A DNA stretch of 64,000 bases from Oceanobacillus neutriphilus (GTDB lineage: Bacteria; Bacillota; Bacilli; Bacillales; Amphibacillaceae): contig NZ_BMLW01000008.1 in assembly GCF_014645515.1 (NCBI RefSeq), positions 186,001 to 250,000 of the forward strand. Direction: 5' to 3'. Below are positions 24,286-34,530 of this stretch, piece by piece; the stretch's first letter is position 1; every line of letters begins with the position of its first letter. Below the pieces are notes generated by a model. It had not been told where the DNA came from. It was given only the letters and a program-made list of their open reading frames with translations, and did not search any database. Both the position numbers and the translations under genes were made by a program.

Positions 24286-26412
24286 TTGAAAAATAGATGG
24301 AGGAAAATACTCCCTTTTTTTAGAAAGAGACGAAAATCTCTCTTTGCAATTATTCCAGCTCTTATTATAGGAGCAGTTGTTTTTATAACATTATTAGATA
24401 ATGTGCGTACCGATACATATGATATCCAGCGTTTTGCAGTTTCTGAGGAGACCATACGTTCACCGATCACTATTGAGAATAAGCAGGAGACGGATCAGAG
24501 GATCCGGGAAGCTGTAGATGCTGTTCCCGATCGGTATAGCATTTCCGAAGAAGTCACAGAAGAAAGATTAAATTATATTAATGAAATCTTTGAAGCGGTA
24601 TTTAAAGTGAAGGAAGAGCATGATGAAGATACAGAAGATGCAATAGAAGACGTTTATCAGGAGGAGGCAGTCGAGTTAAAAGCCCTGCTTTCCGAGGAAA
24701 TCAGTTCGGAAATTTCTGAAGATATATTTGTTACACTGCTGCAGCAGCCGGCTGATGCTTTGCAAGAAGCTGAATCTATATTTTCACAAGCATTGGAAGA
24801 AGTGTTAAATCAGGGGATAAGAGTAGAAAATATACAATCTGGAATAACCAATGTAGACCGTGCTATATCTTATTCGGATTTAAATGAAGATTTGCAGGGA
24901 GCTCTAATCGAATTAGCAGATTTTGCTGTTGTGGAAAATTCCTTTTTTGATTATGAAGAAACAGCCCAGGAGAAAAAGGATGCGGCAACACTTGTAGACC
25001 CTGTGATTATCCGGGCCGGAGAAACCATTGTCCGTGAAGGGCAGACCATTACAAATGAAATCTATGAACAGTTGGAATTAGTGGGGGTATTATCACAGGA
25101 CGGTAATATTTACCCGATTCTTGCTTTGGGGTTTTTGGCAGCTGTGATTGCTTACTTTTTTGGCTATGAAAGCTTTCAAATTGCTAAAAATAGAAACTGG
25201 AGTATTCTTCCAATTATAGCAACAGTGCTGTTAAGTGCACTGGCAATCTTTATTATGAAGATTCAAAGTGTTTTCTTTGACCAGTCTAACGCACTGTATT
25301 TAGTCACACCAATTGCAGCTATTGCTATTTTATTAAAAATATTAATAAACGATCGTACAGCCATACGGCTGAGCATCTTGTATGCTATATTAGCTGCATT
25401 TATGTTTAATAATTATATTGCCGGGATGCTGCATGTCGAAGCTGCTATTTATTTTCTTTTCTCTCAGCTTGCGGCGATTGTATTAATGAAAAAAATAAGT
25501 GACCGTTTAGTTATTCTAAAAACAGCAATAGGTTTAATCCTTATTCATTCTGCTGTCATTATTTTATTTTTATTCCTGTCCTTTGAAAAATATACATGGT
25601 TTGATGTGTTTTTATATATTGGATTTGGTATTGCTGCTGCCTGCCTTTCTGCGGTCTTGGCAATTGGGATATTGCCGTTATTTGAGAGCTTTTTAGGAAC
25701 ATTAACAGATATGAAGCTGTTGCAATTATCCAATCCTAACCAGCCCTTGTTGAAGAAGCTTCTGGTGGAGGCGCCCGGAACATATCATCATTCTGTCATG
25801 GTTGCCAACATTAGTGAAACAGCATGCGAAGCGGTAGGAGCAAACGGCTTGTTGGCGCGGGTAGGTTCTTACTATCATGATATTGGTAAAACAGTCCGGC
25901 CGGGATTTTTTATCGAAAATCAGATGCCGAATAAAAATCCGCATGACCTGCTGCCGCCAAAAGAAAGTGCAGATATTATCATCCGCCATACAACTGATGG
26001 AGCAAATATGTTAAAGGCGCATAAGATGCCAAAGGAAATCATTGATATTGCGAAGCAGCATCATTCTAATTCTTTGGTTCAGTTCTTTTACGTAAAAGCG
26101 AAGGAGCTGAATCCTGAAACAGATGAATCGGATTTCAGATATCCCGGGCCAAAGCCGGAAACCAAAGAGACAGCTATTATCTGTATTTGTGATTCTGTGG
26201 AGCCGGCAGTCCGTTCGTTACAGGACCCGACGCCTGAACAGATCGATTCGATTGTTTCTGCTATTATCAGCAGTAAAATTTCAGATGGACAATTGGATAA
26301 CAGTCCTTTAACATTAAGAGAGTTAAAAACCATACAACATACGATTTGTGATTCATTAAAAGGAATTTTCCATTCCAGAATTCAGTATCCGAAAGAGGAA
26401 GGTGATAAATAA
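24286..26412 (+). CDS. pgpH: Cyclic-di-AMP phosphodiesterase PgpH (7TM-HD)
   Basis: A 708-residue membrane protein. One N-terminal helix ([20 protein letters not shown]) is followed by a large Glu-rich extracellular 7TMR-HDED domain (about 40-275), seven membrane helices (about 280-490) and a cytoplasmic HD domain. The metal motifs are [12 protein letters not shown] and YYHDIGKT (near residue 530). It degrades the essential second messenger c-di-AMP to pApA. The TTG at 24286 is used because GAGGTGAAAG lies 6 bases before it. Its stop overlaps the ybeY start by one base. Confidence 0.94.
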   Translation: MKNRWRKILPFFRKRRKSLFAIIPALIIGAVVFITLLDNVRTDTYDIQRFAVSEETIRSPITIENKQETDQRIREAVDAVPDRYSISEEVTEERLNYINEIFEAVFKVKEEHDEDTEDAIEDVYQEEAVELKALLSEEISSEISEDIFVTLLQQPADALQEAESIFSQALEEVLNQGIRVENIQSGITNVDRAISYSDLNEDLQGALIELADFAVVENSFFDYEETAQEKKDAATLVDPVIIRAGETIVREGQTITNEIYEQLELVGVLSQDGNIYPILALGFLAAVIAYFFGYESFQIAKNRNWSILPIIATVLLSALAIFIMKIQSVFFDQSNALYLVTPIAAIAILLKILINDRTAIRLSILYAILAAFMFNNYIAGMLHVEAAIYFLFSQLAAIVLMKKISDRLVILKTAIGLILIHSAVIILFLFLSFEKYTWFDVFLYIGFGIAAACLSAVLAIGILPLFESFLGTLTDMKLLQLSNPNQPLLKKLLVEAPGTYHHSVMVANISETACEAVGANGLLARVGSYYHDIGKTVRPGFFIENQMPNKNPHDLLPPKESADIIIRHTTDGANMLKAHKMPKEIIDIAKQHHSNSLVQFFYVKAKELNPETDESDFRYPGPKPETKETAIICICDSVEPAVRSLQDPTPEQIDSIVSAIISSKISDGQLDNSPLTLRELKTIQHTICDSLKGIFHSRIQYPKEEGDK

Positions 26413-26876
26413 TGATGATTGATTTTCAAGATGAAACAGGTGCTGTGGCAGATGAGCATATTGAGCTTGTAGAGAAGCTTCTCACCATTGCCGGAAAAGC
26501 GGAGAAGGTGGCTCCTGACGCAGAAGTTTCCATCAGCTTTGTGGATAATGAACAAATTCAGGTAATCAACAGAGACTACCGTGATAAAGATAAACCTACT
26601 GATGTAATTTCATTTGCAATGCAGGAAATGGAAGAGGAAGAGCTCGAAATTGTCGGAGAGGGATTGCCGATTGTGCTCGGAGATATCATTATTTCGATAG
26701 ATAAAGCAAAAGAACAGGCTGAAGAATATAATCACAGCTTTGAGAGAGAGCTGGCCTTTTTAGCATTGCATGGATTCTTGCACCTGCTTGGGTATGACCA
26801 TATGAATGCGGAGGATGAGAAGAAAATGTTCCGCAGACAGGACGAAATACTAGGTGAATTTGGCATTGAAAGATAA
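26412..26876 (+). CDS. ybeY: Endoribonuclease YbeY, 16S rRNA maturation
   Basis: A 154-residue metalloendoribonuclease with the zinc-binding signature [11 protein letters not shown] near residue 119 and the upstream motif [16 protein letters not shown]. It acts in 3'-end processing of 16S rRNA and ribosome quality control. A second ATG directly follows the first. The coding region overlaps pgpH by one base and dgkA by about 11, so the three are tightly coupled. Confidence 0.96.
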   Translation: MMIDFQDETGAVADEHIELVEKLLTIAGKAEKVAPDAEVSISFVDNEQIQVINRDYRDKDKPTDVISFAMQEMEEEELEIVGEGLPIVLGDIIISIDKAKEQAEEYNHSFERELAFLALHGFLHLLGYDHMNAEDEKKMFRRQDEILGEFGIER

Positions 26877-27228
26877 AAAAAGAATTGTTGGATTCCGTTT
26901 TGCTTGGGCAGGGCTAAAAACGGTTGTGAAAAAGGAGTCTAATTTTCAGCTGCATCTTACGGCAACAGTAATTGTTGTTACATTAGGTTTCTTTTTCAAA
27001 CTTTCTCTCATCGAATGGGCAGTTATTTTATTAACCATAGGTCTCGTACTTATCACAGAAATGATAAACAGTATCATTGAGCGGATTATGGATTTTATTC
27101 AGCCGGAATATGATGAAAGAGTAAAGGAAATAAAAGATATTGCAGCAGGCGTCGTTCTTGTCACAGCTATTATATCCGTTGTGGTCGGAATACTTATTTT
27201 CGGACCAAAAATAATGCAGCTTCTATAA
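26866..27228 (+). CDS. dgkA: Diacylglycerol kinase-family protein (undecaprenol kinase type)
   Basis: About 120 residues with three membrane helices and the DagK signature [18 protein letters not shown]. In Gram-positive bacteria this family phosphorylates undecaprenol, recycling the peptidoglycan lipid carrier. The TTG at 26866 has AGGTGA nine bases upstream; GTG at 26854 is in frame but lacks a site. In B. subtilis cdd (cytidine deaminase) follows between dgkA and era; it is absent here. Confidence 0.9.
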   Translation: MKDKKRIVGFRFAWAGLKTVVKKESNFQLHLTATVIVVTLGFFFKLSLIEWAVILLTIGLVLITEMINSIIERIMDFIQPEYDERVKEIKDIAAGVVLVTAIISVVVGILIFGPKIMQLL

Positions 27229-27245
27229 TTTGATAATTATTTACA

Positions 27246-27276
27246 AAAGGGGATCCTATCAGGAGCCTCTTTTTTT
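27246..27276 (+). terminator. Terminator after dgkA
   Basis: AGGGGATCCT pairs imperfectly (8 of 10) with AGGAGCCTCT around an ATC loop, followed by a T7 run. Confidence 0.75.
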
Positions 27277-27331
27277 AAGAGTAAGAAATGCGGAGGATAG
27301 CCGCTCCAGAAATATATTCTTTTCTTTGAAA

Positions 27332-28081
27332 TTCAACTTTCACACCTAAAAATAAACATACTAACCTTGCTGTTCCAGGATGTACATGGTCTCTATTAGC
27401 ATGCTTGCTTTTAGTTAAATCTTCCTTTTATTTGTTCAGTTATTTCAGTATAGAATACCCCGCTAGCGAAGGCGGACCGTTTTGACTCCTGAAAGAAAAG
27501 CGGAAAGCGTCGGTTAAAAACGTAACAACTGGACCGAAGCAACTGAGATAAAGGAATCACCGTGAGTTTACGAACGGATGATGACTTTCACCCGCGGGGC
27601 ATAAGCGCGACTTTAGCTCTGTCTGCGCCTGACGGCTTGCCAGTCGCTAAGTCTTCTTTATCGTAGGGCGCTGTCGGGAAGTTGTCTAGTTTTTGACGCT
27701 TGTAGCTGGACAGGGGTTAGCACCATCTGAAGATCCACTTTTGCCAAGTGATCTTCTTGGCAAAAGTTAGCTGAAGAGCGTGCCCCTAGGCAGGCTAAGG
27801 TCGCAACGTCCTGGGGCCTAAGATTACTCGCCCCATCGAAAAGAGTTGTTGCAACGCCTGCATTAGTACGTCCTGGGACTGGGACTGCGGTTACTCGTCC
27901 CACCGAAGAGCTTTTGCGATTACTCGCCCCATCGAAAAGAGTTGTACGTCGAAAGCAAAACGGTCCGCCGTAGCGGCCGCTTTACCCTTTACCTTCTATC
28001 TTTGTCAATAGATATATGGAAGAAATGATTAACCCCTGTTCCTGTAAATAGGAAGTTACTTTTTAAAGTGCGAAAGTTGAG
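27332..28081. mobile_element. MITE-like repeat element 1 (about 750 bp, non-coding)
   Basis: It begins TTCAACTTTCACACC and ends with the inverted GTGCGAAAGTTGAG; TTTGAAA occurs directly outside both ends (27325-27331 and 28082-28088), consistent with a 7-bp target duplication. The interior is GC-rich and non-coding: a perfect 12-bp hairpin (27737-27748 with 27756-27767), a CCCCTAGGCAGGCTAAGG block and three tandem-like copies of GATTACTCGCCCCATCG. The second half is homologous to 35727-35966. No transposase is present, so movement would need help in trans. It occupies the place of cdd between dgkA and era. Confidence 0.7.
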
Positions 28082-28105
28082 TTTGAAAGAAAGCAAAAAA
28101 ACACA

Positions 28106-28165
28106 TCTCCACGTCAAGAACACCAGTATTCTAAAGACCAAGTGATTTTCTTGGTTAATCTTAAC
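28106..28165 (-). repeat. 60-bp repeat, inverted copy of 42661-42718
   Basis: Its reverse complement, beginning AACCAAGAAAATCACTTGGT and continuing through ACTGGTGTTCT, matches the sequence after the nif3-like gene. It contains a small CCAAG/CTTGG hairpin. Confidence 0.7.
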
Positions 28166-28289
28166 CTATTTACTCAAAAAACAAATTAAATTGTATGTTT
28201 GTTAAAGGTTTTGTCGATATAGTGAAACGAACTTAAAAATGTAGTATGATAAGAAGCAAGCAAACAATAGAAATTCGGAGGAACGCAGC

Positions 28290-29192
28290 ATGACAAATAA
28301 TTTTAAATCAGGATTTATTGCAATTATTGGCAGACCAAATGTGGGAAAATCAACTTTTATGAACCGGGTTATTGGTCAAAAAATAGCAATAATGAGTGAT
28401 AAGGCACAAACAACAAGAAATAAAATTCAAGGTGTTCTGACAACCAAGGAATATCAAATGATTTTTATTGATACACCTGGAATTCATAAACCGAAGCACC
28501 GATTAGGCGATTTTATGGTGCAGGTAGCAGAGAATACTTTAAATGAAGTGGATAATATTTTGTTCATGATTAATGCAGATGAAGGATATGGACGCGGAGA
28601 CCAATACATCATTGATCTGCTGCAAAAAGTAAAGCAGCCGGTGTATCTGGTAATTAATAAAATTGATAAAATTCATCCAGATAAACTCATGCAGCTGATT
28701 GATCAATATAAGGACCTGCATTCCTTTGAAGAAATTATTCCAATTTCTGCATTAGATGGAAATAATGTTAACCATCTGTTAGAGGTGGTTGCAGAAAAGT
28801 TGCCGGAAGGACCACAATATTATCCGGCGGATCAGGTAACAGACCATCCGGAAAGATTCATTATTTCTGAGCTTATCCGTGAAAAAGTATTGCATCATAC
28901 GAAGGAAGAAATTCCACACTCGATTGCTGTTGTCATCGAAAATATAGAGAAAAATGAAAATGAAAAATTATTAGTACAAGCAACGATTGTTACAGAAAGA
29001 AGCTCTCAAAAAGGTATTTTAATTGGAAAGCAGGGGAGCATGCTGAAAAAAATTGGCCAGCAATCACGCCGTGATATTGAAGCTTTACTTGGCTCTAAGG
29101 TGTATTTAGAGCTTTGGGTGAAAGTAAAAAAAGATTGGAGAAACAAACAAAATCAATTACATGAATTTGGGTTTCGACTTGATGAGTATTAA
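28290..29192 (+). CDS. era: GTPase Era
   Basis: A 300-residue ribosome-assembly GTPase. G motifs: GRPNVGKST (G1, near residue 13), IDTPGIH (G3), NKIDKI (G4) and SALDG (G5). A C-terminal KH domain contains [14 protein letters not shown]. It binds the 3' end of 16S rRNA and works with YbeY. GGAGGAACG precedes the ATG. Confidence 0.97.
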   Translation: MTNNFKSGFIAIIGRPNVGKSTFMNRVIGQKIAIMSDKAQTTRNKIQGVLTTKEYQMIFIDTPGIHKPKHRLGDFMVQVAENTLNEVDNILFMINADEGYGRGDQYIIDLLQKVKQPVYLVINKIDKIHPDKLMQLIDQYKDLHSFEEIIPISALDGNNVNHLLEVVAEKLPEGPQYYPADQVTDHPERFIISELIREKVLHHTKEEIPHSIAVVIENIEKNENEKLLVQATIVTERSSQKGILIGKQGSMLKKIGQQSRRDIEALLGSKVYLELWVKVKKDWRNKQNQLHEFGFRLDEY

Positions 29193-29194
29193 TG

Positions 29195-29236
29195 TATGTG
29201 ACATTTTCATTGGATTTTTAAGAACATCCTCTTAAA
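29195..29236 (-). repeat. Partial GTTCAAAAAG-family repeat (one end only), copy c
   Basis: CATTTTCATTGGATTTTTAAGAACATCCTCTTAAA matches the right end of copy d at 39440-39478. The opposite end is missing. Confidence 0.55.
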
Positions 29237-29372
29237 GATGGTAATTTTTTATACTCATGAAATGTTCAAATCGAACCAACCTATAAAAGAAGCGGGAAGT
29301 TATTAACAGGGTATTTTTTTAGCAATTGCTTTAGTCTTAGCAAAAAAATAATTTGAAAGGCGGGGGTTTCTT

Positions 29373-29534
29373 GTGCTAGATGCAACATGGTATTTGTTTT
29401 GTCAAACAGGAAACATTGAAACCTATTTATTATTAAAAGAATTAGAGCAGCAAGGAGAATTAAACCCGGAAGTGAAACAAAAAGAACAAACCCGATCTTC
29501 TATGACTGGGAGTTTAGATTTGCCATCTGTTTAA
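29373..29534 (+). CDS. yqzL: YqzL-family small protein
   Basis: A 53-residue protein with GTG start and site AAAGGCGGGGG. It begins LDATWYLFCQTGNIETYLLLKELE, the YqzL signature (W.xFxxTGxIdtYLLxKexE). The protein is found between era and recO in many bacilli; function unknown. Confidence 0.85.
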   Translation: MLDATWYLFCQTGNIETYLLLKELEQQGELNPEVKQKEQTRSSMTGSLDLPSV

Positions 29535-29593
29535 CCAGGTAGATATAACGATGATTTTTCTGTTCAAACTAAAGTAAGGCCGGGTGATTTAGA

Positions 29594-30337
29594 GTGCTGG
29601 AGCAGATAGATGGTATCGTATTAAAAACAAAAGATTATGGTGAAACACATAAATTAGTGACAATTTACAGTGGAAAGTTTGGGAAGTTCCAAGCTCTGGC
29701 AAAAGGGGCAAAAAAACCAAAAAGCCGAATGGCTGCTGTTACTCAGCCATTCGTTTTTGCCCGATTTTTTGTTTATCTTGGAAGTGGGTTGAGTACAATA
29801 CAACAAGGGGAATTATTAAATTCACATCGCAAAATACGCGAAGATTTCGTGAAAACAGCTTATTGTTCCTATATTGCAGAGCTTACAGATAAGCTTCTGG
29901 AAAACCAAAATATAGATCCGTATGTATTCGGACAATTTCAACAAACAGTTAAGTGGATTGAAGAGAATGATCAGGCTGAAATTCCAATAATGATGTATGA
30001 ATTAAAACTTTATAAAAAAGCCGGGTTTGCCCCGGTTTTAAATCAATGTATAAATTGCGGGTCAACGCAGCAGCCTTTTGCTTTTTCTGTTGTGGAGGGC
30101 GGTTTTTTATGTCCTAAATGCCGCCATTTAGATCCGGAAGCAATAGAACTTTCTCCAAAATTGGCGAGGATACTATATCTATTTTCCGAGGTAGAATTAG
30201 AACGTATCGGGACAATCCAAATGAAACCGGAAAATGTAAAATTGTTTCAGGCTATTTTAAAAGCTTACTATGACCGCTATGGAGGATATTTCATTAAATC
30301 ACGAAAGTTTTTGGACCAGCTTGATTTATTTAAGTAA
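29594..30337 (+). CDS. recO: DNA repair protein RecO
   Basis: A 247-residue recombination mediator. The N-terminal OB-fold begins QIDGIVLKTKDYGETHKLV; a zinc-finger appears as CINCGSTQQPF and GGFLCPKCRH (about 153-180). It loads RecA onto SSB-coated DNA with RecR. The GTG start follows GGCCGGGTGA. The position after yqzL agrees with B. subtilis. Confidence 0.95.
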   Translation: MLEQIDGIVLKTKDYGETHKLVTIYSGKFGKFQALAKGAKKPKSRMAAVTQPFVFARFFVYLGSGLSTIQQGELLNSHRKIREDFVKTAYCSYIAELTDKLLENQNIDPYVFGQFQQTVKWIEENDQAEIPIMMYELKLYKKAGFAPVLNQCINCGSTQQPFAFSVVEGGFLCPKCRHLDPEAIELSPKLARILYLFSEVELERIGTIQMKPENVKLFQAILKAYYDRYGGYFIKSRKFLDQLDLFK

Positions 30338-30340
30338 TAA

Positions 30341-30370
30341 TTGACAAATCAAGGACGGATAGAGTATGAT
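30341..30370 (+). promoter_or_regulatory. SigA promoter of the glyQS T-box transcript
   Basis: TTGACA and TATGAT are separated by 18 bases just upstream of the T-box leader. Confidence 0.8.
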
Positions 30371-30412
30371 TTGTACATATATCTTAAGTATAAAATGCTA
30401 TAAATAGTCGTT

Positions 30413-30625
30413 ATGATGATGAAGAAAAGTACTGAAGTATTGTCTGTAAAAAGCGAGTCTGGAATTGGTGTGAGCCGGATTTATAGAAGCTTCAGGAAGG
30501 AACTTTGGAGTAACAGCAATGAAAAGAGGCTCTTCTCTTGTAAAATGAAGAGCAAGTAGGGTGGAACCGCGGTTTTAAGCCGTCCCTATGTCTGTGGTTA
30601 AAACAGACATAGGGACGGCTTTTCT
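30413..30625 (+). promoter_or_regulatory. Glycine T-box riboswitch
   Basis: The leader of glyQS contains the conserved T-box AGGGTGGAACCGCGG (30558-30572) that pairs with the uncharged tRNA acceptor end. A strong terminator follows: AGCCGTCCCTATGTCTGT with its complement, ending in TTTTCTT (30578-30624). In the specifier loop the pattern GAA-GGA-AC (30496-30503) places a GGA glycine codon at 30499-30501. The antiterminator would form when uncharged tRNA-Gly is bound, raising glyQS expression during glycine starvation. Confidence 0.92.
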
Positions 30626-30687
30626 TATTGGCTTTACCGGACGCGAAATACATTGTAAATTTCTTATCCATTAAAGGAGTGGAGTAA

Positions 30688-31566
30688 ATGAATATTCAAG
30701 AAATGATTTTAACTTTACAAAATCATTGGTCAGATCAAAATTGTATCTTAATGCAGGCATATGACACCGAAAAAGGTGCAGGAACGATGTCTCCAATGAC
30801 GCTGCTGCGAAGCCTGGGACCAGAACCATGGAATGTTGCTTACGTAGAGCCTTCCAGACGGCCGGCGGATGGCAGATACGGAAAAAACCCGAACCGGCTG
30901 TATCAGCATCATCAGTTTCAGGTTATTATGAAGCCTTCTCCAGCTAATATTCAAGAACTATATCTAGAGTCTTTGAAAAAACTTGGAATTGATCCACTCA
31001 AGCACGATATCCGTTTTGTAGAGGATAATTGGGAGAACCCGACACTTGGCGCTGCCGGTCTTGGCTGGGAAGTATGGTTAGACGGTATGGAAATCACGCA
31101 GTTTACCTACTTTCAACAAATTGGCGGTTTAGAAGCCAACCCGGTTACTGTCGAATTAACATATGGGATAGAACGGCTCGCTTCCTATATTCAAGATAAA
31201 GAAAATGTATTTGATTTAGAGTGGAATAATGGTGTGACACTCCGGGATATTTTCTATCAGCCGGAATATGAGCATTCTGTTTACACATTTGAAACATCAA
31301 ATACAGATATGTTATTTGATTTATTTACAAAATATGAAAAAGAAGCAAAAACAACGATGGAAAAAGGGCTTGTCTTCCCGGCATACGATTATGTTTTAAA
31401 ATGCTCACATACCTTTAATCTTCTGGATGCCAAAGGGGTTATTTCTGTAACGGAAAGAACAGGCTATATTAGCCGGATCCGTAATCTGGCCCGCAGCATT
31501 TCAAAGATTTATGTACAAGAGCGTGAAAAATTAGGCTTTCCAATGTTGAAAAAGGAGGGAAACTAA
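30688..31566 (+). CDS. glyQ: Glycyl-tRNA synthetase alpha subunit
   Basis: A 292-residue catalytic subunit of the bacterial alpha2beta2 glycyl-tRNA synthetase. Recognisable text includes [25 protein letters not shown] at the start, [23 protein letters not shown], and [12 protein letters not shown]. It forms glycyl-adenylate and charges tRNA-Gly together with GlyS. One base separates it from glyS. Controlled by the T-box upstream. Confidence 0.97.
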   Translation: MNIQEMILTLQNHWSDQNCILMQAYDTEKGAGTMSPMTLLRSLGPEPWNVAYVEPSRRPADGRYGKNPNRLYQHHQFQVIMKPSPANIQELYLESLKKLGIDPLKHDIRFVEDNWENPTLGAAGLGWEVWLDGMEITQFTYFQQIGGLEANPVTVELTYGIERLASYIQDKENVFDLEWNNGVTLRDIFYQPEYEHSVYTFETSNTDMLFDLFTKYEKEAKTTMEKGLVFPAYDYVLKCSHTFNLLDAKGVISVTERTGYISRIRNLARSISKIYVQEREKLGFPMLKKEGN

Positions 31567-31567
31567 A

Positions 31568-33643
31568 ATGACACAGGATGTATTAATTGAAATTGGATTA
31601 GAGGAACTGCCGGCTCGATTTATAGATGATGCAGAAGCTCAATTTTTAGATAGAACAATCAAATGGCTGGATGAACAGCGTATTTCCTACGCGTCTGCAG
31701 TTTCTTTCTCAACACCACGCAGATTAACTGTCCTTATAGAAGAAGCAGCTGAAAGTCAGGCATCGATAGAAGAAGAGGCAAAAGGTCCTGCCTTAAAGAT
31801 TGCAAAGGATGAACAGGATAATTGGACAAAAGCAGCAGAAGGATTTACCAGAGGACAGGGGAAAACAACCGATGATATTTATATTAAAGAAGTGAAGGGA
31901 ACTTCTTATATTTATGTAAAAAAATATATTGAAGGAAAATCTGTGCAATCCCTGCTTCCGGAATTTAAGGATATTATTGAGTCAATTACATTCGGCAAAA
32001 ATATGCGCTGGGCAAATGAAACATTGCGTTATGCAAGGCCGATCCGCTGGCTGACTGCGTTATATGGCAATGAAGTGATTCCTTTTGAAATCGCGCATGT
32101 GAAAACAAGCAATTTCACATATGGCCATCGTTTTCTCAGCGGCAAGCTTACAATAGATGAACCGAAACAATATGAGCAATTACTAAAGGATAATTATGTG
32201 ATTGCTGATGCTAAAAAACGTGAGGATAAAATTGTGAAGCAGCTTGAAGCTTTACAAGAAAAAAATGAATTCCAAATTCCTGTTGATAAAGATCTCTTAA
32301 ATGAAGTAAGGAATCTTGTGGAATATCCGACAGCTTTTGTCGGCAGTTTTTCTACTTCTTTCTTAGCATTACCAAATGAAGTTCTGATTACATCTATGGC
32401 CGAGCATCAGCGTTATTTTCCTGTAGAGCGTAATGGTGAACTGCTCCCTAAATTTGTCGGTGTGAGAAACGGCGATGATTACGAACTGGAAACAGTGATC
32501 CGTGGAAATGAGAAAGTTCTTCGTGCCCGCCTTGCGGATGCAGAATTCTTTTTTGAAGAAGATAAAAAGCTTTCGATTGACTTCTTCCAGGAAAAGCTCA
32601 CCAGAGTTGTATTCCAGGAGAAGCTTGGCACTTACTCAGAAAAAGTTAATCGCGTTAAAACAATTGCCAAACATTTAGCAGAGGAGCTTTCTTTAAAAGA
32701 ACTTAAAGAAGTTGAACGTGCAGCTGAAATCAGCAAGTTTGATCTGATGACTAATATGGTAAATGAATTTACAGAGCTGCAGGGAGTTATGGGTGAGAAA
32801 TATGCTGCTTATTTTGGGGAAGCGAAAGAGGTTTCTCAAGCTATCCGCGAGCATTACCTGCCAAAGCAGTCTCATGGTGAACTTCCTGTAACGACAGTCG
32901 GTGCAGTGTTAAGCATCGCAGACAAAATAGATACAATTGCCGGCTGTATCAGTGTTGGTCTAATCCCAAGCGGTTCCCAGGATCCATATGGCTTAAGAAG
33001 ACAGGCAACGGGGATTCTGCGCATTCTAAAGGATCAAAATTGGGATGTAACCATAGAATCAGTCATTGAGTATACTTTATCCGTATTAAAGGATGCCGGT
33101 CTAACAATAAACACTTCTTCTAAAGATGACTTGCTGGCATTTTTTGTTTCTCGTGCGGAGTATTTAATGCGTGAAGAAAATATTGAAGCAGATATAATCC
33201 ATGCTGTCGTAGATAATCAATTAGGTATATTTCATGTTGCAGTGGAAAAAGCACATGTTTTAGCTGCGAAAAAAGCAGATGATCATTTTAAAACCTCCCA
33301 GGAAGCGCTTGTTCGTGTGCTGAACTTGGAAAACAAGGTAGAGGATACGGACCATAAGGTAAATCCTTCTCTCTTCCAAACAGAATCAGAAAAAGTATTA
33401 TATGAATCTGTAGAAGCAGTGAAATCAACATATGCCGAATATTTAGAAGCCCAAAAAAGCGAGGAAGCATTGCGGCTTCTTGCTGGACTAGCAGATGATA
33501 TTCACGCATTCTTTGATCATAATATGATTATGGACGATAATGAAGAAGTAAGAAAAAACCGTCTTTCTATCATCCGTGAACTTTCTGTGCTAATCTTACA
33601 ATATGCAGATTTGCGAAAAATAGCCTGGAAACAGCACGCGTAA
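31568..33643 (+). CDS. glyS: Glycyl-tRNA synthetase beta subunit
   Basis: A 691-residue beta subunit beginning DVLIEIGLEELPARF, with the family motifs GKNMRWANETLRYARPIRW and IPSGSQDPYGLRRQATG and a C-terminal anticodon-binding DALR-like region (NRLSIIRELSVLILQYADL). Length is normal. GGAGGGAAAC precedes the ATG at the end of glyQ. Confidence 0.97.
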   Translation: MTQDVLIEIGLEELPARFIDDAEAQFLDRTIKWLDEQRISYASAVSFSTPRRLTVLIEEAAESQASIEEEAKGPALKIAKDEQDNWTKAAEGFTRGQGKTTDDIYIKEVKGTSYIYVKKYIEGKSVQSLLPEFKDIIESITFGKNMRWANETLRYARPIRWLTALYGNEVIPFEIAHVKTSNFTYGHRFLSGKLTIDEPKQYEQLLKDNYVIADAKKREDKIVKQLEALQEKNEFQIPVDKDLLNEVRNLVEYPTAFVGSFSTSFLALPNEVLITSMAEHQRYFPVERNGELLPKFVGVRNGDDYELETVIRGNEKVLRARLADAEFFFEEDKKLSIDFFQEKLTRVVFQEKLGTYSEKVNRVKTIAKHLAEELSLKELKEVERAAEISKFDLMTNMVNEFTELQGVMGEKYAAYFGEAKEVSQAIREHYLPKQSHGELPVTTVGAVLSIADKIDTIAGCISVGLIPSGSQDPYGLRRQATGILRILKDQNWDVTIESVIEYTLSVLKDAGLTINTSSKDDLLAFFVSRAEYLMREENIEADIIHAVVDNQLGIFHVAVEKAHVLAAKKADDHFKTSQEALVRVLNLENKVEDTDHKVNPSLFQTESEKVLYESVEAVKSTYAEYLEAQKSEEALRLLAGLADDIHAFFDHNMIMDDNEEVRKNRLSIIRELSVLILQYADLRKIAWKQHA

Positions 33644-33736
33644 ATAGAATATAACGGTCTGTTAAATAAGGAAAAATATAATAAAAAAGGTTTTCTCTCT
33701 TAAAAAAAGGATTTTAGTGAATAAAGTCGAATTATA

Positions 33737-33792
33737 ATAACGTACCATGTTCTAAAAATATAAAGGAATCATGGTGCGTTATCCTTTATTTA
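33737..33792 (+). terminator. Terminator-like hairpin after glyS
   Basis: ATAACGTACCATG pairs with CATGGTGCGTTAT (one G-T pair) around a 20-base loop, followed by CCTTTATTT. Confidence 0.6.
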
Positions 33793-33870
33793 CACTAATT
33801 TTTATGTATTCAAGTAATCCTATTTATAGTATTCATTTGCTAATAAAGCAGCAGTATAGGTGGTGAAAAA

Positions 33871-34500
33871 GTGGACTTATCGAAAAGGCAACAGCAGATT
33901 ATAGAAATAGTAAAAGCAGACGGTCCGATCACGGGAGAAAACATAGCGGAACGCCTTACGTTAACCCGGGCTACATTGAGGCCGGATTTAGCTATTCTGA
34001 CAATGGCTGGTTTTTTAGATGCACGTCCTCGTGTAGGCTACTTTTATACGGGTAAAACAGGATCAGAATTATTAACAGAAAAAATAAAACGGTACAAGGT
34101 TCATGAATTTCAGCAGGTACCTGTTGCTGTAAATGAAAAGGTATCTGTATATGATGCCATATCAACCATGTTCTTAGAAGATGTTGGTACCCTGTTCGTT
34201 GTAGATGAAAATGCCTGTCTGGTTGGTATCCTTTCCCGGAAAGACTTATTACGTGCAAGCATGGGAAGACAGGATTTAAGCTCGATACCGGTTCCAATTA
34301 TAATGACAAGAATGCCCAACATCACGGTGTGTCGAAAAAATGACCTGCTTATTGATGTAGCTCATCAGCTGATATCAAGACAAATTGATGGTGTTCCCGT
34401 TGTTAAGGATACAAAAAATGGCCTTGAGGTAATTGGCCGGATTACAAAAACAACGATGACAAAGCTGCTGGTTGAGATAACCATTGAAGATACAATTTAA
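33871..34500 (+). CDS. ccpN: CcpN-type repressor of gluconeogenic genes
   Basis: A 209-residue regulator. The N-terminal winged helix (LSKRQQQIIEIVKADGPITGE and TRATLRPDLAILTMAG) is followed by two CBS domains (about residues 78-140 and 145-205; KDLLRASMG). CcpN represses gapB, pckA and the sr1 RNA in B. subtilis in response to ATP/ADP. The GTG start follows AGGTGG by 9 bases. It forms an operon with the PPDK regulator gene 30 bases downstream. Confidence 0.92.
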   Translation: MDLSKRQQQIIEIVKADGPITGENIAERLTLTRATLRPDLAILTMAGFLDARPRVGYFYTGKTGSELLTEKIKRYKVHEFQQVPVAVNEKVSVYDAISTMFLEDVGTLFVVDENACLVGILSRKDLLRASMGRQDLSSIPVPIIMTRMPNITVCRKNDLLIDVAHQLISRQIDGVPVVKDTKNGLEVIGRITKTTMTKLLVEITIEDTI

Positions 34501-34530
34501 CTTTTAAGAAACTGGGGAGAGGATGTCAAG

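Noticed and set aside
27658..27903. An 81-codon minus-strand ORF within element 1
   Set aside because: It consists of the repeated GATTACTCGCCCCAT units read in frame; repeats at 35.8 kb do not keep the frame.
27332..28081. CRISPR array, suggested by spaced GATTACTCGCCCCATCG repeats
   Set aside because: Only two good copies and one poor copy, unequal spacing, and no cas genes.
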